A stretch of 48,034 nucleotides of DNA from Spyradocola merdavium (GCA_018711265.1 DVIM01000035.1:1-48034), one strand, 5' to 3'; counted from the first letter of the stretch, positions 7,230-14,503 are shown. The notes: a model not told the origin generated them from the sequence alone. Program-made: numbers and translations.

Positions 7230-7258
7230 TTGCCGCCGGGCGCGCGGTGTGCTATACT
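7230..7258 (+). promoter_or_regulatory. Promoter of the ribU riboswitch transcript
   Basis: TTGCCG (7230-7235), 17-base spacer, TATACT (7253-7258); transcription would begin about 20 bases before the FMN aptamer. Confidence 0.7.
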
Positions 7259-7286
7259 ACAGGACGAACAACCGAATCCCAACGAT

Positions 7287-7395
7287 GTCTTCAGGGCAGG
7301 GTGCAATTCCCGATCGGCGGTACAGTCCGCGAGCGCGCGAGCGCAGGACTTGGTGCAATTCCAAGACCGACAGTAGAGTCTGGATGAAAGAAGAC
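7287..7395 (+). ncRNA. FMN riboswitch (RFN element)
   Basis: The aptamer closes with GTCTTC (7287-7292) paired to GAAGAC (7390-7395). Between them lie the family's invariant blocks: AGGGCAGGGTGCAATTCCC, GATCGGCGGTACAGTCCGCG, a variable P-loop arm, GGTGCAATTCC, and GACCGACAGTAGAGTCTGG then ATGAAAGAAGA. It controls the riboflavin transporter gene directly downstream. A strong terminator follows, so ligand-induced transcription termination is the likely mechanism. Confidence 0.97.
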
Positions 7396-7431
7396 GTGCG
7401 GAGCGGGTGCGCCCTTTTTTGCGCGCACCCC

Positions 7432-7479
7432 AAAATGCACACCCGAAAGACAGAATTGCGCTTTCGGGTGTGCATTTTT
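7432..7479 (+). terminator. Riboswitch-controlled terminator before ribU
   Basis: An 18-base-pair stem (7432-7449 with 7461-7478) ending in TTTTTC, placed between the aptamer and the ribU ribosome binding site. A second hairpin, GGGTGCGC with GCGCACCC (7406-7413 with 7423-7430), lies between aptamer and terminator and may be part of the switching platform. Confidence 0.9.
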
Positions 7480-7495
7480 CTTCGGAGGTGGGAAC

Positions 7496-8146
7496 ATGAT
7501 CCAAAGGACGAGGCAAATCACAACGGTCGGCATGCTTTGCGCCATGGCGTACGCGCTGGTGGCGCTGGTGCGCATTCCCCTGGTGCTCTTTCTGGAGTAC
7601 GAACCCAAGGACGTCGTCATCGCGATCGGGGGGCTTGTCTACGGGCCGTTCACATCCTTCCTGGTGGCGGCCATTGTGGCGCTGCTGGAGATGGTGACGA
7701 TCAGCGAGGACGGCATCCTGGGCTGCGTCATGAACGTGCTCTCGAGCTGCTCGTTTGCATGCACGGCGGCCTATATCTATGGGCGGCGCCGCACGCCCGG
7801 CGGCGCGGTGTTGGGGCTGTTGTGCGGTTGGGCGCTGATGGCCGCGGTCATGCTGCTGTGGAACTACTTGATCGCGCCCCTGTACATGGGGCAGCCGCGG
7901 GAGGCGGTCGCCGCGCTGCTGCTGCCGGCGTTCCTGCCCTTCAACCTCGTCAAGGGCGGGCTGAACGCGGCCCTTGTCCTGCTCCTGTACAAGCCCGTGG
8001 TCACGGCCCTAAGGCGGGCGCGCCTGGCGGAGCCGACGCAGGCGGGAGCGGGAGGCCGGGCGCGCGGGGGCATCGCCCTCCTGGCCCTGGCGGCGCTGGC
8101 GACGTTTCTCCTGCTCGCCCTGGCCCTGCGCGGCGTGATCGGATAA
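7496..8146 (+). CDS. ribU: Riboflavin ECF transporter S component
   Basis: A 216-residue membrane protein, the substrate-binding subunit of an energy-coupling-factor transporter; it needs a shared EcfAA'T module, not seen here. About six hydrophobic segments are visible, the first being the VGMLCAMAYALVALVRIPLV segment. The LEYEPKDVVIAIGGLVYGP stretch after it matches the RibU substrate loop, and the FLPFNLVKGGLNAAL segment near residue 150 is typical of the family. The FMN riboswitch upstream independently supports riboflavin as substrate. The ATG has GGAGGTG 6 bases upstream. A basic, Ala/Gly-rich linker (about 180-192) precedes the last hydrophobic segment and is longer than usual. Confidence 0.94.
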   Translation: MIQRTRQITTVGMLCAMAYALVALVRIPLVLFLEYEPKDVVIAIGGLVYGPFTSFLVAAIVALLEMVTISEDGILGCVMNVLSSCSFACTAAYIYGRRRTPGGAVLGLLCGWALMAAVMLLWNYLIAPLYMGQPREAVAALLLPAFLPFNLVKGGLNAALVLLLYKPVVTALRRARLAEPTQAGAGGRARGGIALLALAALATFLLLALALRGVIG

Positions 8147-8147
8147 A

Positions 8148-8191
8148 CAAGCGCCGGTCGGAAGCAGAGGCTCCGGCCGGCGCTTGTTTGC
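8148..8191. terminator. Bidirectional terminator between ribU and glyA
   Basis: Stem of about 14-16 pairs (8148-8161 with 8172-8187, one mismatch), followed by TTTG on the plus strand; it starts at the ribU stop and sits just past the glyA stop on the other strand. Confidence 0.75.
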
Positions 8192-8203
8192 CTGAAAAAA
8201 AGA

Positions 8204-9448
8204 TCAGACCTCGGGGTAGAGCGGGAAGCGGGCGCAGAGGTCGAGCACGCCGAGCTTGACCTCCTCGACGGCGCTGTCGCCCTCCTTGGCGAGCTTGGCG
8301 ATCCACTTGGCGATCTGGACCATCTCCGGCTCCTTCATGCCGCGGGAGGTCGCCGCGGGCGTGCCGATGCGGATGCCGCTGGTGACAAAGGGCGACTTCG
8401 TCTCAAAGGGAATGGTGTTCTTGTTGACGGTGATGTGCGCGGCGTCCAGGCGCTTTTCGAGGTCCTTGCCGGTGACGTCCAGCGCGGAGAGGTCCACGAG
8501 CATCAGGTGGTTGTCCGTGCCACCGGAGACCAGGCGCAGGCCCTGCGCGGTGAGCTCCTCCGCCATGGCCGCGGCGTTCTTGACGATCTGCTGCTGGTAG
8601 GCCTTGAACTCGTCGGTCATGGCCTCCTTCAGGCAGACGGCCTTGGCCGCGATGACGTGCATCAGCGGGCCGCCCTGCGTGCCGGGGAAGACCGCGCTGT
8701 CGATCTTCTTGGCGTATTCCTTCTTGCAGAGGATGAGGCCGCCGCGCGGGCCGCGCAGCGTCTTGTGCGTGGTGGTGGTCACGATGTCCGCGTAAGGCAC
8801 GGGATTGGGGTGCAGCCCCGCCGCGACAAGGCCCGCGATGTGCGCCATGTCCACCATGAAGAGGCAGCCGGCCTCCTTGGCGATCTCGCCCAGGCGCGCA
8901 AAGTCGATCGTGCGCGGATAGGCCGACGCGCCCGCCAGGAGCATCTGCGGCTTGTGCTCCAGCGCAAGGCGGCGCACCTCGTCGTAGTCGATGCGCTCAT
9001 CCTGCTCGGAGACGCCGTAGGGGAGGATGTTGAAGTACTTGCCGGACAGGTTCACGGGGGAGCCGTGCGTCAGGTGGCCGCCGTGGGAGAGGTTCATGCC
9101 CAGGATCGTGTCGCCGGGCTTGAGCAGGCCGAAGTACACCGCGATGTTCGCCTGCGCGCCGGAGTGCGGCTGCACGTTGGCGTGCTCCGCGCCGAAGAGC
9201 TCGCACGCGCGGTCGCGGGCCAGGTTCTCCACGATGTCCACGTACTGACATCCGCCGTAGTAGCGCTTGCCGGGATAGCCCTCGGCGTACTTGTTCGTCA
9301 GGTGGCTGCCCATGGCCGCCATGACCGCGGGGGAGACGAAGTTCTCCGAGGCGATCAGCTCGATGTGGTCGCGCTGGCGGCCCAGTTCCAGTTCCATCGC
9401 CGCCGCGACCTCGGGATCGGCCGCCGCAACCAGTTTCAGATCCAACAT
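8204..9448 (-). CDS. glyA: Serine hydroxymethyltransferase
   Basis: A 414-residue PLP enzyme interconverting serine plus tetrahydrofolate with glycine plus methylene-tetrahydrofolate. Motifs: IELIASENFVSPAVMAAMGS (N-terminus), NKYAEGYPGKRYYGGCQYVD, ANVQPHSGAQANIAVYFGLL, SHGGHLTHGSPVNLSG, and VVTTTTHKTLRGPRGG with the PLP Lys. The start is decided by the ribosome binding site: GGAGG is only 2 bases from the ATG at 9454 but 8 bases from the ATG at 9448, so MLDLKLVAAADPEV is preferred. The gene stands alone between its own promoter and a shared terminator. Confidence 0.96.
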   Translation of the reverse strand: MLDLKLVAAADPEVAAAMELELGRQRDHIELIASENFVSPAVMAAMGSHLTNKYAEGYPGKRYYGGCQYVDIVENLARDRACELFGAEHANVQPHSGAQANIAVYFGLLKPGDTILGMNLSHGGHLTHGSPVNLSGKYFNILPYGVSEQDERIDYDEVRRLALEHKPQMLLAGASAYPRTIDFARLGEIAKEAGCLFMVDMAHIAGLVAAGLHPNPVPYADIVTTTTHKTLRGPRGGLILCKKEYAKKIDSAVFPGTQGGPLMHVIAAKAVCLKEAMTDEFKAYQQQIVKNAAAMAEELTAQGLRLVSGGTDNHLMLVDLSALDVTGKDLEKRLDAAHITVNKNTIPFETKSPFVTSGIRIGTPAATSRGMKEPEMVQIAKWIAKLAKEGDSAVEEVKLGVLDLCARFPLYPEV

Positions 9449-9494
9449 ATCCATATCCTCCCTCTCTCGTTTGCGCAGTGCCACGCTTTTCTCC

Positions 9495-9524
9495 ATTATA
9501 GGGGAAAGGGCGGGGAAAGCGCAA
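9495..9524 (-). promoter_or_regulatory. Promoter of glyA
   Basis: Minus strand TTGCGC (9519-9524), 18-base spacer, TATAAT (9495-9500), about 45 bases upstream of the start. Confidence 0.65.
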
Positions 9525-9541
9525 GGGCGGAGCCGATTTTT

Positions 9542-9570
9542 TTGACAGCGCGCCCGCCGGGCGGTATACT
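9542..9570 (+). promoter_or_regulatory. Promoter of the deformylase-like gene
   Basis: TTGACA (9542-9547), 17-base spacer, TATACT (9565-9570); near-consensus, 48 bases before the start codon. Confidence 0.8.
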
Positions 9571-9618
9571 TACCGGGAAGAGCGCCCGCCAAAGCCGGCG
9601 GCGCGGAAAGGGAGACGC

Positions 9619-10029
9619 ATGATTCGAGAGATTGTACACGACCCGCTGTTCCTGTCCCGCCCGTCGGCGCCGGCGACAAGGGAGGACCTTGCCGCGGCCC
9701 AGGACCTGATGGATACCCTCCGCGCGAACCGGGGAACCTGCGTCGGCATGGCCGCGAACATGATCGGCGTCCTGCGCCGCATCGTCGCCGTGGACGACGG
9801 CGGGAAGGACCTGCTCCTGCTGAACCCGGAGATCCTCCGGGCGCAGGACCCCTTTGAAGCGGAGGAGGGCTGCCTCTCCCTGCCCGGAACCCGCAAGGTC
9901 CGGCGCTACGGCAGCATCAAGGTGCGCTACTGCAACGAGAAGTTCCAGGTGCGCGTGCGCACGTTCACCGGGTGGACGGCGCAGATCCTGCAGCACGAGA
10001 TCGACCACTGCAACGGCGTGCTGGTCTGA
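9619..10029 (+). CDS. def: Peptide deformylase-like protein
   Basis: A 136-residue metalloenzyme-fold protein expected to remove the formyl group from nascent N-terminal Met. The metal-binding motifs are intact: EGCLSLPG (about residues 82-89, Cys ligand) and QHEIDHCNG (about residues 125-133, both His ligands and catalytic Glu). Motif 1, normally GxGxAAxQ, reads CVGMAANMIG, so the first Gly and the conserved Gln, which helps polarise the substrate carbonyl, are replaced. Similar variants are found in Clostridia as a second, short deformylase. GGGAGAC precedes the ATG. Activity should be lower or altered if the Gln is truly missing; a full-length Def elsewhere in the genome is likely. Confidence 0.85.
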   Translation: MIREIVHDPLFLSRPSAPATREDLAAAQDLMDTLRANRGTCVGMAANMIGVLRRIVAVDDGGKDLLLLNPEILRAQDPFEAEEGCLSLPGTRKVRRYGSIKVRYCNEKFQVRVRTFTGWTAQILQHEIDHCNGVLV

Positions 10030-10032
10030 GGA

Positions 10033-10248
10033 TCAATCCGGCCGGCTCTCCTCGTCCGTGGCCTCGAGCTTGAAGAGGACCGGGCGCAGGCCGTCGTTGC
10101 AGCAGCAGATGGCCACGCCCGGCTTGCGGATCCAGTCGCCGTAGTAGAAGACCTCCTGCCCCGCGCCGTGCGCGAGCGCGAAGGCGTACTGGTAGATGGC
10201 CTTCCAGGCCTCGTCGCAGAAGCCCTCGGGCTTGGCATTGAAATTCAC
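10033..10248 (-). CDS. Small Cys-containing protein, possibly TIGR04076-like
   Basis: A 71-residue protein from a GTG at 10248. The sequence ends PGVAICCCNDGLRPVLFKLE followed by an acidic tail, and the CCND-G-RP-V-FK pattern recalls the C-terminus of TIGR04076 proteins of unknown function; this is a weak resemblance. AAAAGG lies very close to the GTG, so the start is uncertain. It is convergent with the deformylase gene (3-base gap) and 39 bases after the lipoprotein gene, separated from it by a hairpin. Possibly the last gene of the padR operon. No function is claimed. Confidence 0.55.
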   Translation of the reverse strand: MNFNAKPEGFCDEAWKAIYQYAFALAHGAGQEVFYYGDWIRKPGVAICCCNDGLRPVLFKLEATDEESRPD

Positions 10249-10257
10249 CCTTTTCTG

Positions 10258-10287
10258 GAAGCGGGCTGCGCAGTCCGCTTCGTTTTT
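10258..10287 (+). terminator. Hairpin with T-run
   Basis: GAAGCGG (10258-10264) pairs with CCGCTTC (about 10277-10283), followed by GTTTTTTT on the plus strand. It would stop plus-strand read-through from the deformylase gene about 230 bases downstream, beyond the convergent 71-residue gene. Confidence 0.6.
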
Positions 10288-10731
10288 TTACGCTTTCGGC
10301 GCGAAGGTGAGGACTTCCTCCTGCCCGCGCAGCAGGAGCGTCGGCGTCCTCTCGCCGCCCTCCTCCACAAAGCCGCAGACGGCCTGCGCGCTTCCGCCGT
10401 CCAGCCATTCCACGGCGTAGACGCGCGTGCCCTCGCCGGCGCTGCCGTCCTCCAGCGGCGCGTAGGCGGCGGTGCGCTCCGTCTCCCCGCGCGCCAGGCG
10501 CAGCGTGCCGTCCAGCGCCGTGCAGAGGATCTCCTCCGTCAGGGGCGCGGCGTCCGGCCAGAGCGACTGCGCTTCCGGCAGGCAGTAGACCACGGCGCCG
10601 TCCTCGAGGCTCTGCACGCGCACGAGCTCCCAGGTGACGCCCTCGATGGCGGCGCTCTCCCCGCCGCTGCACCCGGTCAGGAGCAGAAGGCCGAGGAGCA
10701 GGAGGCACAGCGCCCGTTTCCGTGCGGTCAT
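10288..10731 (-). CDS. Putative lipoprotein of unknown function
   Basis: A 147-residue exported protein. Residues 1-20 are a lipoprotein signal: basic start MTARKR, a Leu-rich core and the lipobox LLTGC, with Cys 21 as lipidation site, followed by SGGESAA. The remainder is soluble, beta-rich and acidic, with WELVRVQSLEDGAVVYCLPE near the start and a Thr/Leu strand pattern later, like small extracytoplasmic beta domains. No named family is recognised. Its start overlaps the end of the HAAS-type membrane protein gene by 4 bases, so it belongs to the padR operon and may be an envelope output of that regulator. Confidence 0.75.
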   Translation of the reverse strand: MTARKRALCLLLLGLLLLTGCSGGESAAIEGVTWELVRVQSLEDGAVVYCLPEAQSLWPDAAPLTEEILCTALDGTLRLARGETERTAAYAPLEDGSAGEGTRVYAVEWLDGGSAQAVCGFVEEGGERTPTLLLRGQEEVLTFAPKA

Positions 10732-11174
10732 TCCTCGCATCCCCCTTCCCTGCGGCGCGCCCGAAGCAGGCGAATCCCCAGCGCCACCGCCGCGGCCAGC
10801 GCGGCCAGCCCCAGCAGCCAGAGCAGGGGGAGCCAGGAAGAACCCTCGACGCGGATGCCGGTCATGCCGACCGCGCCCCCGATGGCCTCCGCGGGGATGC
10901 GGCGGCGAAGCACGGCCGCCAGCGCCGCCGCGCCCAGGGCCAGCACAGCGGCCGCGGCGCAGACGAAAAACCAGACCGCGCCCGCGCCCCGGCGCGCGCC
11001 GGGCGCGACGCCGCGCGCAAAGGCCTCCGGCGGGCCCAGGCGCTCCAGGACCTGGGCCTCGCTCTCGCCGCGGGCCTGGGAGTCGGCGAAGATCTCCTCC
11101 AGGTCGCGGCGAACCCCTGCGCGCCGCGCGCGGGGCAGCACCCGGAGGACGCGCTCGATGTACCGTTCTTTCAC
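10728..11174 (-). CDS. HAAS (DUF1700-like) domain membrane protein
   Basis: A 148-residue protein starting at a GTG (11174) with GGAGGG 8 bases upstream. Residues 1-50 (KERYIERVLRVLPRARRAGV then RRDLEEIFADSQARGESEAQ and VLERLGPPEAFAR) match the helical HAAS domain that accompanies PadR regulators. Two hydrophobic segments follow (about 60-85 and 112-135), ending in a basic tail. PadR-HAAS pairs commonly work as a regulator and its membrane-associated partner. The GTG overlaps the padR stop (GTGA) and the stop overlaps the lipoprotein start, so all three are translationally coupled. Confidence 0.83.
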   Translation of the reverse strand: MKERYIERVLRVLPRARRAGVRRDLEEIFADSQARGESEAQVLERLGPPEAFARGVAPGARRGAGAVWFFVCAAAAVLALGAAALAAVLRRRIPAEAIGGAVGMTGIRVEGSSWLPLLWLLGLAALAAAVALGIRLLRARRREGGCEE

Positions 11175-11536
11175 GATGGATTCCCTCCTTCTGCATCGTC
11201 CGGCGCGAGGAAGCCCTCGACGCACGCGGCGTATTCGCGCCAGAAGGCGATGCGCTCGCGCAGGGCCGCCTCGCCCGCGGGCGTGATGGAATAGTATTTC
11301 CGCGTGCCGCCGCCCCCTTGCGCGGGCGCGATCCGGCAGCGGATCAGGCCGGCCTCTTCCAACCGGTAGAGGATGGGGTAGACCGTGCCCTCCCGCGCAT
11401 AGCCCAGCACCTGCGCGCCGCCCCGGTTGAGCGCGTCCAGGAGCGCATAGCCATACGTCTCCTCCCGCGCGATCAGGCGCAGCAGGATCATCTCCAGCGC
11501 GCCCTTCTTGAACTGGCGAACGTACTTGTCGTCCAA
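11171..11536 (-). CDS. PadR family transcriptional regulator
   Basis: A 121-residue winged-helix repressor. The N-terminus FKKGALEMILLRLIAREETYGYALLDAL, the YAREGTVYPILYRLEEAGLI recognition region and the wing GTRKYYSITPAGEAALRER are textbook PadR-N features. The C-terminus is a short dimerisation helix (PadR-s2 type). It is the first gene of a coupled operon with the HAAS protein and lipoprotein genes. A long inverted repeat overlies its own -10 box, pointing to autorepression. The inducing signal is unknown; members respond to phenolics, antibiotics or envelope stress. Confidence 0.92.
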   Translation of the reverse strand: MDDKYVRQFKKGALEMILLRLIAREETYGYALLDALNRGGAQVLGYAREGTVYPILYRLEEAGLIRCRIAPAQGGGGTRKYYSITPAGEAALRERIAFWREYAACVEGFLAPDDAEGGNPS

Positions 11537-11557
11537 ACCGCAGCCCTCCTTCCCGAC

Positions 11558-11589
11558 TACTTTGCATTACTAAATAGTCATACAAAGTA
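11558..11589. promoter_or_regulatory. PadR operator candidate
   Basis: Inverted repeat TACTTTGCAT ... ATACAAAGTA (11558-11567 with 11580-11589), an imperfect 32-base dyad whose one arm overlaps the -10 box of the padR promoter. Position and AT-rich dyad are as expected for a PadR binding site. Confidence 0.7.
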
Positions 11590-11614
11590 TAGCGCTCCCG
11601 GGCGCGGCTGTCAA
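11586..11614 (-). promoter_or_regulatory. Promoter of the padR operon
   Basis: Minus strand TTGACA (11609-11614), 17-base spacer, TATACT (11586-11591): almost consensus, so strong when derepressed. Confidence 0.85.
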
Positions 11615-11668
11615 TAGGGGACCGCCCGTTTTCGGAGGGAGCTCAGGCAGAGCGGCGAAGCGGGGCTC

Positions 11669-12016
11669 TTGACAAACGACGTGTGCAGGCTCGCAGACTT
11701 TTACAAGCGGCTGCTGGGCATCGAAAACGGCAGCGATGACCCGGTTCATCAGTGCCTGATTGCCGAAGAGACCGCGCTGACCATCTACAACGACGGGACG
11801 GCAAAGAACAATCAAAACCAAAACATCTGCCTGGCGTTTACGGTGGAGGACATAGAGCAAGAATACCAAAAGGTCCTGGCCCTGGGCGCCAAGGTCTTGG
11901 AAGGCCCGACAAAGCGGCCCTGGGGCGCGATCAACCTGCGCTTTTGCGACCCGGACAACAATCCAATCTTCTTTCGGAGCTTTCCGAGGGAGGAAGAAGG
12001 TCCTTCCGCGCGATAA
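11669..12016 (+). pseudogene. VOC/glyoxalase-family protein, probably 5'-truncated
   Basis: The frame encodes a one-domain VOC fold: NDVCRLADFYKRLLGIENGS then ALTIYNDGTAKNNQ, LAFTVEDIEQEYQKVLALGA and a C-terminal FCDPDNNPIFF with the metal-site-like Asp/Phe pattern. The first beta-strand and an initiator are missing: the only possible start is a TTG at 11669 without a ribosome binding site, and the frame upstream has no ATG or GTG back to a stop at 11615. Its codons are AT-richer than its neighbours (runs such as AAGAACAATCAAAACCAAAAC), hinting at recent acquisition. Either a decayed remnant or a gene using a weak TTG; I favour a remnant. Confidence 0.6.
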
Positions 12017-12037
12017 GGCGGCTGAGGAGACAAAGAA

Positions 12038-12087
12038 CGCCCCGCCCTGCAAAGGAAAAGTCCGGTTTGCAGGGCGGGGCGCTTTTG
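12038..12087. terminator. Terminator downstream of the VOC frame and pyrH
   Basis: Perfect 16-base-pair stem (12038-12053 with 12066-12081), 12-base loop, then CTTTTG. It lies 28 bases beyond the pyrH stop on the minus strand and can serve both convergent units. Confidence 0.8.
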
Positions 12088-12114
12088 CCGATTTTTTGGG
12101 GGGAGCGGGCGGTC

Positions 12115-12849
12115 TTAGCGAACGATGGTGCCGATCTTCTCGCCGCAGGCCACGCGCATGATGTTCTTTTCCCCCTTGAGGCCGAAGACCAGGATGGGGA
12201 TGTGGTTGTCCATGCACAGGGTGAGGGCGGAGTTGTCCATGACGGTGAGGCCCCGGTCGATGACCTCGACATAGCCGATCTCCTCGATGGGCTTGGCGTC
12301 GGGGTCCTTGCGGGGGTCGGCGGTGTAGATGTAGTCGGTGTTCTTGGCCAGGAGCAGCGCCTCGGCGCCGATCTCCGCGGCGCGCAGGGCGGCGGTCGTA
12401 TCGGTCGTGAAGAAGGGGCTGCCGGTTCCGCAGGCGAAGATGACGATGCGGCCCTTTTCCAGGTGGCGCACGGCGCGGCGGCGGATGTAGGGCTCGGCGA
12501 TCTGGCGCATCTCGATGGCGGTCTGCACGCGGCACTGCACGTCGCCGCCGTCGGGCGCGCGGCCCACGCCCAGGCGCTCGATGGCGTCCTGCACGGCCAG
12601 GGCGTTGAGGACGGTCGCGAGCATGCCCATGTAGTCGGCCGTGGCGCGGTCCATCTGGACCATGGCGCCCTCGCGGCCGCGCCAGATGTTGCCGCCGCCG
12701 ATGACCAGGGCGACCTCTAGGCCGCTGACGGCCAGGTCCACGACCTCGCTGGCGACCTTTTCGATGGTTTCCGCACAGAATCCCTTGCCGTTTTCGCCCA
12801 GCGCCTCGCCGGAGAGCTTGATCAGTACGCGCTTATAGATGGGTTTCAT
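12115..12849 (-). CDS. pyrH: UMP kinase
   Basis: A 244-residue amino-acid-kinase-fold enzyme that phosphorylates UMP to UDP in pyrimidine nucleotide synthesis. Motifs: YKRVLIKLSGEALGENG with the ATP-binding Lys, ALVIGGGNIWRGR, MDRATADYMGMLATVLNALA (UMP site) and FACGTGSPFFTTDTTAALRA, the PyrH hallmark. The ATG at 12849 has GGAG 9 bases upstream. It follows rpsB and tsf as in most bacteria; frr, the usual next gene, is not present after it and a terminator follows instead. Confidence 0.97.
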   Translation of the reverse strand: MKPIYKRVLIKLSGEALGENGKGFCAETIEKVASEVVDLAVSGLEVALVIGGGNIWRGREGAMVQMDRATADYMGMLATVLNALAVQDAIERLGVGRAPDGGDVQCRVQTAIEMRQIAEPYIRRRAVRHLEKGRIVIFACGTGSPFFTTDTTAALRAAEIGAEALLLAKNTDYIYTADPRKDPDAKPIEEIGYVEVIDRGLTVMDNSALTLCMDNHIPILVFGLKGEKNIMRVACGEKIGTIVR

Positions 12850-12883
12850 GCTGACTGCTCCTTTTTTGCAACGCTCGTTTTGG

Positions 12884-12923
12884 AAAAGAGGGGAACGCGA
12901 TGCGGCTGCGCTCCCCTCTTTTT
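12884..12923. terminator. Hairpin between tsf and pyrH
   Basis: An 11-base-pair stem (12884-12894 with 12912-12922) with T-runs on both strands. It may partly terminate transcription after tsf and lower pyrH expression relative to the translation genes. Confidence 0.65.
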
Positions 12924-12937
12924 GTATGCTTTGCGGT

Positions 12938-13591
12938 TTAGGCCTTCTTGGTCTGGGCGGCGACTTCCTCGGCGAAGTTGTCGTGGCGCTTCTCCAGGCC
13001 CTCGCCCATCTCGTAGCGGACGAAGCGGCGGATCTTGATGTTCTCGCCGGTCATCTGCACGCGCTCGGTGACGTACTGCGCGATGGTCTTGTCCGGGTCC
13101 TTGACAAAGGGCTGGTCGACCAGGCAGTTCTCCTTGTAGAACTTCTCGACGCGGCCCTCGACCATGCGGTCGACGATCTTCTCGGGCTTGCCCTCGTTCA
13201 GGGCCTGGGCGCGCAGGATCTCGCGCTCCTTGTCGAGGATCTCGGCGGGAACCTCCTCGCGGTTGAGGTAGGTGGGATTGGCCGCCGCGATGTGCATGGC
13301 GATGTCGCGCACAAAGGCGTGGAACTCCGGGGTCTTGGCCACAAAGTCGGTCTCGCAGTTGACCTCGACCATGACGCCGATCTTGCCGCCCATGTGGATG
13401 TAGGCCTCGACGACGCCCTCGGCGGCCACGCGGCCGGCCTTCTTCTCGGCGGAAGCGATGCCCTTCTTGCGGAGCCACTCCATCGCCTTGTCCATGTCGC
13501 CGTTGGTCTCGGTCAGCGCCTTCTTGCACTCCATCATGCCAACGCCGGTCGCCTCGCGCAGCTCCTTAACCTGTGCAGCAGTGATTGCCAT
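12938..13591 (-). CDS. tsf: Elongation factor Ts
   Basis: A 217-residue guanine-nucleotide exchange factor for EF-Tu. The N-terminal UBA-like domain reads MAITAAQVKELREATGVGMM then ECKKALTETNGDMDKAMEWL; the core carries the invariant VNCETDFVAKTPEF that contacts the EF-Tu G domain. The length matches the short single-core EF-Ts of many Firmicutes, lacking the second subdomain of the 283-residue E. coli protein. It lies between rpsB and pyrH on the same strand. GGAGGATGAGAAA precedes the ATG. Confidence 0.97.
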   Translation of the reverse strand: MAITAAQVKELREATGVGMMECKKALTETNGDMDKAMEWLRKKGIASAEKKAGRVAAEGVVEAYIHMGGKIGVMVEVNCETDFVAKTPEFHAFVRDIAMHIAAANPTYLNREEVPAEILDKEREILRAQALNEGKPEKIVDRMVEGRVEKFYKENCLVDQPFVKDPDKTIAQYVTERVQMTGENIKIRRFVRYEMGEGLEKRHDNFAEEVAAQTKKA

Positions 13592-13653
13592 TTTCTCATC
13601 CTCCTGTTCTGGATAAAAGGGAGGTTGTTTCCAGCCCCCCTTGGTCGTTTGAA

Positions 13654-14394
13654 TTACTCCGCAGCTTCCTGCGCGGCGGGCGCCTCAGCGGGAGCGGCCT
13701 CCTCGCTCTGCTCGCCCTGGTGACCCTCGAGCACGGCGTCGGCCATCTTGCCGGCGATGAGCTTGACGGCGCGGATGGCGTCGTCGTTGCCGGGGATGAC
13801 GTAGTCGATCTCATCGGGGTCGCAGTTGGTGTCGACGATGGCCACGATCGGGATGTGCAGCGCGCGGGCTTCCTGCACGGCGATGCGCTCCTTGCGCGGG
13901 TCGACGATGAACAGCGCGCCGGGGAGATTCTTCATCTCGCGGATGCCGCCCAGGTTGTTCTCGAGCTTTTCGCGCTCCAGGGTGAGCTTGGCGACTTCCT
14001 TCTTGGGCAGGACCTCGAACTGGCCGTCGGCCTCCATCTTATCGATGGCGTTCAGGCGGGCGATACGGGTCTTGATGGTGCGGAAGTTGGTCAGCATGCC
14101 GCCCAGCCAGCGGTTGTTGACGTAGTACATGCCGCAGCGCTTGGCCTCCTGCTCGACGGACTCCTGCGCCTGCTTCTTGGTGCCGACGAAGAGGATGCTC
14201 TTCCCCTCCAGCGCCAGGTCGCGCACGAACATGTAGGCCTCGTCGATCTTGCGGACGGTCTTCTGCAGGTCGATGATGTAGATGCCGTTGCGCTCGGTGA
14301 AGATGTAGGGCGCCATCTTGGGGTTCCAGCGGCGGGTCTGGTGGCCGAAGTGAACGCCGGCCTCCAGCAGCTGCTTCATAGAAATAACTGCCAT
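13654..14394 (-). CDS. rpsB: 30S ribosomal protein S2
   Basis: A 246-residue ribosomal protein. Features: MAVISMKQLLEAGVHFGHQT, RRWNPKMAPYIFTERNGIYI, FVGTKKQAQESVEQEAKRCG, RWLGGMLTNFRTI and IVDTNCDPDEIDYVIPGNDD, all invariant in S2. The C-terminus is extended by an Ala/Glu-rich tail (EEAAPAEAPAAQEAAE). GGAGG precedes the ATG. It is the first gene of rpsB-tsf-pyrH and is preceded by a structured leader that may mediate autoregulation. Confidence 0.98.
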   Translation of the reverse strand: MAVISMKQLLEAGVHFGHQTRRWNPKMAPYIFTERNGIYIIDLQKTVRKIDEAYMFVRDLALEGKSILFVGTKKQAQESVEQEAKRCGMYYVNNRWLGGMLTNFRTIKTRIARLNAIDKMEADGQFEVLPKKEVAKLTLEREKLENNLGGIREMKNLPGALFIVDPRKERIAVQEARALHIPIVAIVDTNCDPDEIDYVIPGNDDAIRAVKLIAGKMADAVLEGHQGEQSEEAAPAEAPAAQEAAE

Positions 14395-14503
14395 GTGTTT
14401 CTACCTCCTTGTTTTGCCTCCTCCGCGCGGGATCTTTCGGGCGGCCAACGGTTTTCCGTCACAAGGGCCCAAAGCGCGGAGTGTGTCATTCACACGCTTT
14501 GCA
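14395..14503 (-). promoter_or_regulatory. Structured rpsB leader
   Basis: About 100 transcribed bases upstream of rpsB. On the minus strand a GTGTG-AATGA-CACAC hairpin (about 14480-14495) is enclosed by AAAGCG...CGCTTT pairing. The placement fits S2-binding autoregulatory leaders known upstream of rpsB, but I cannot verify the RNA family. Confidence 0.4.
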
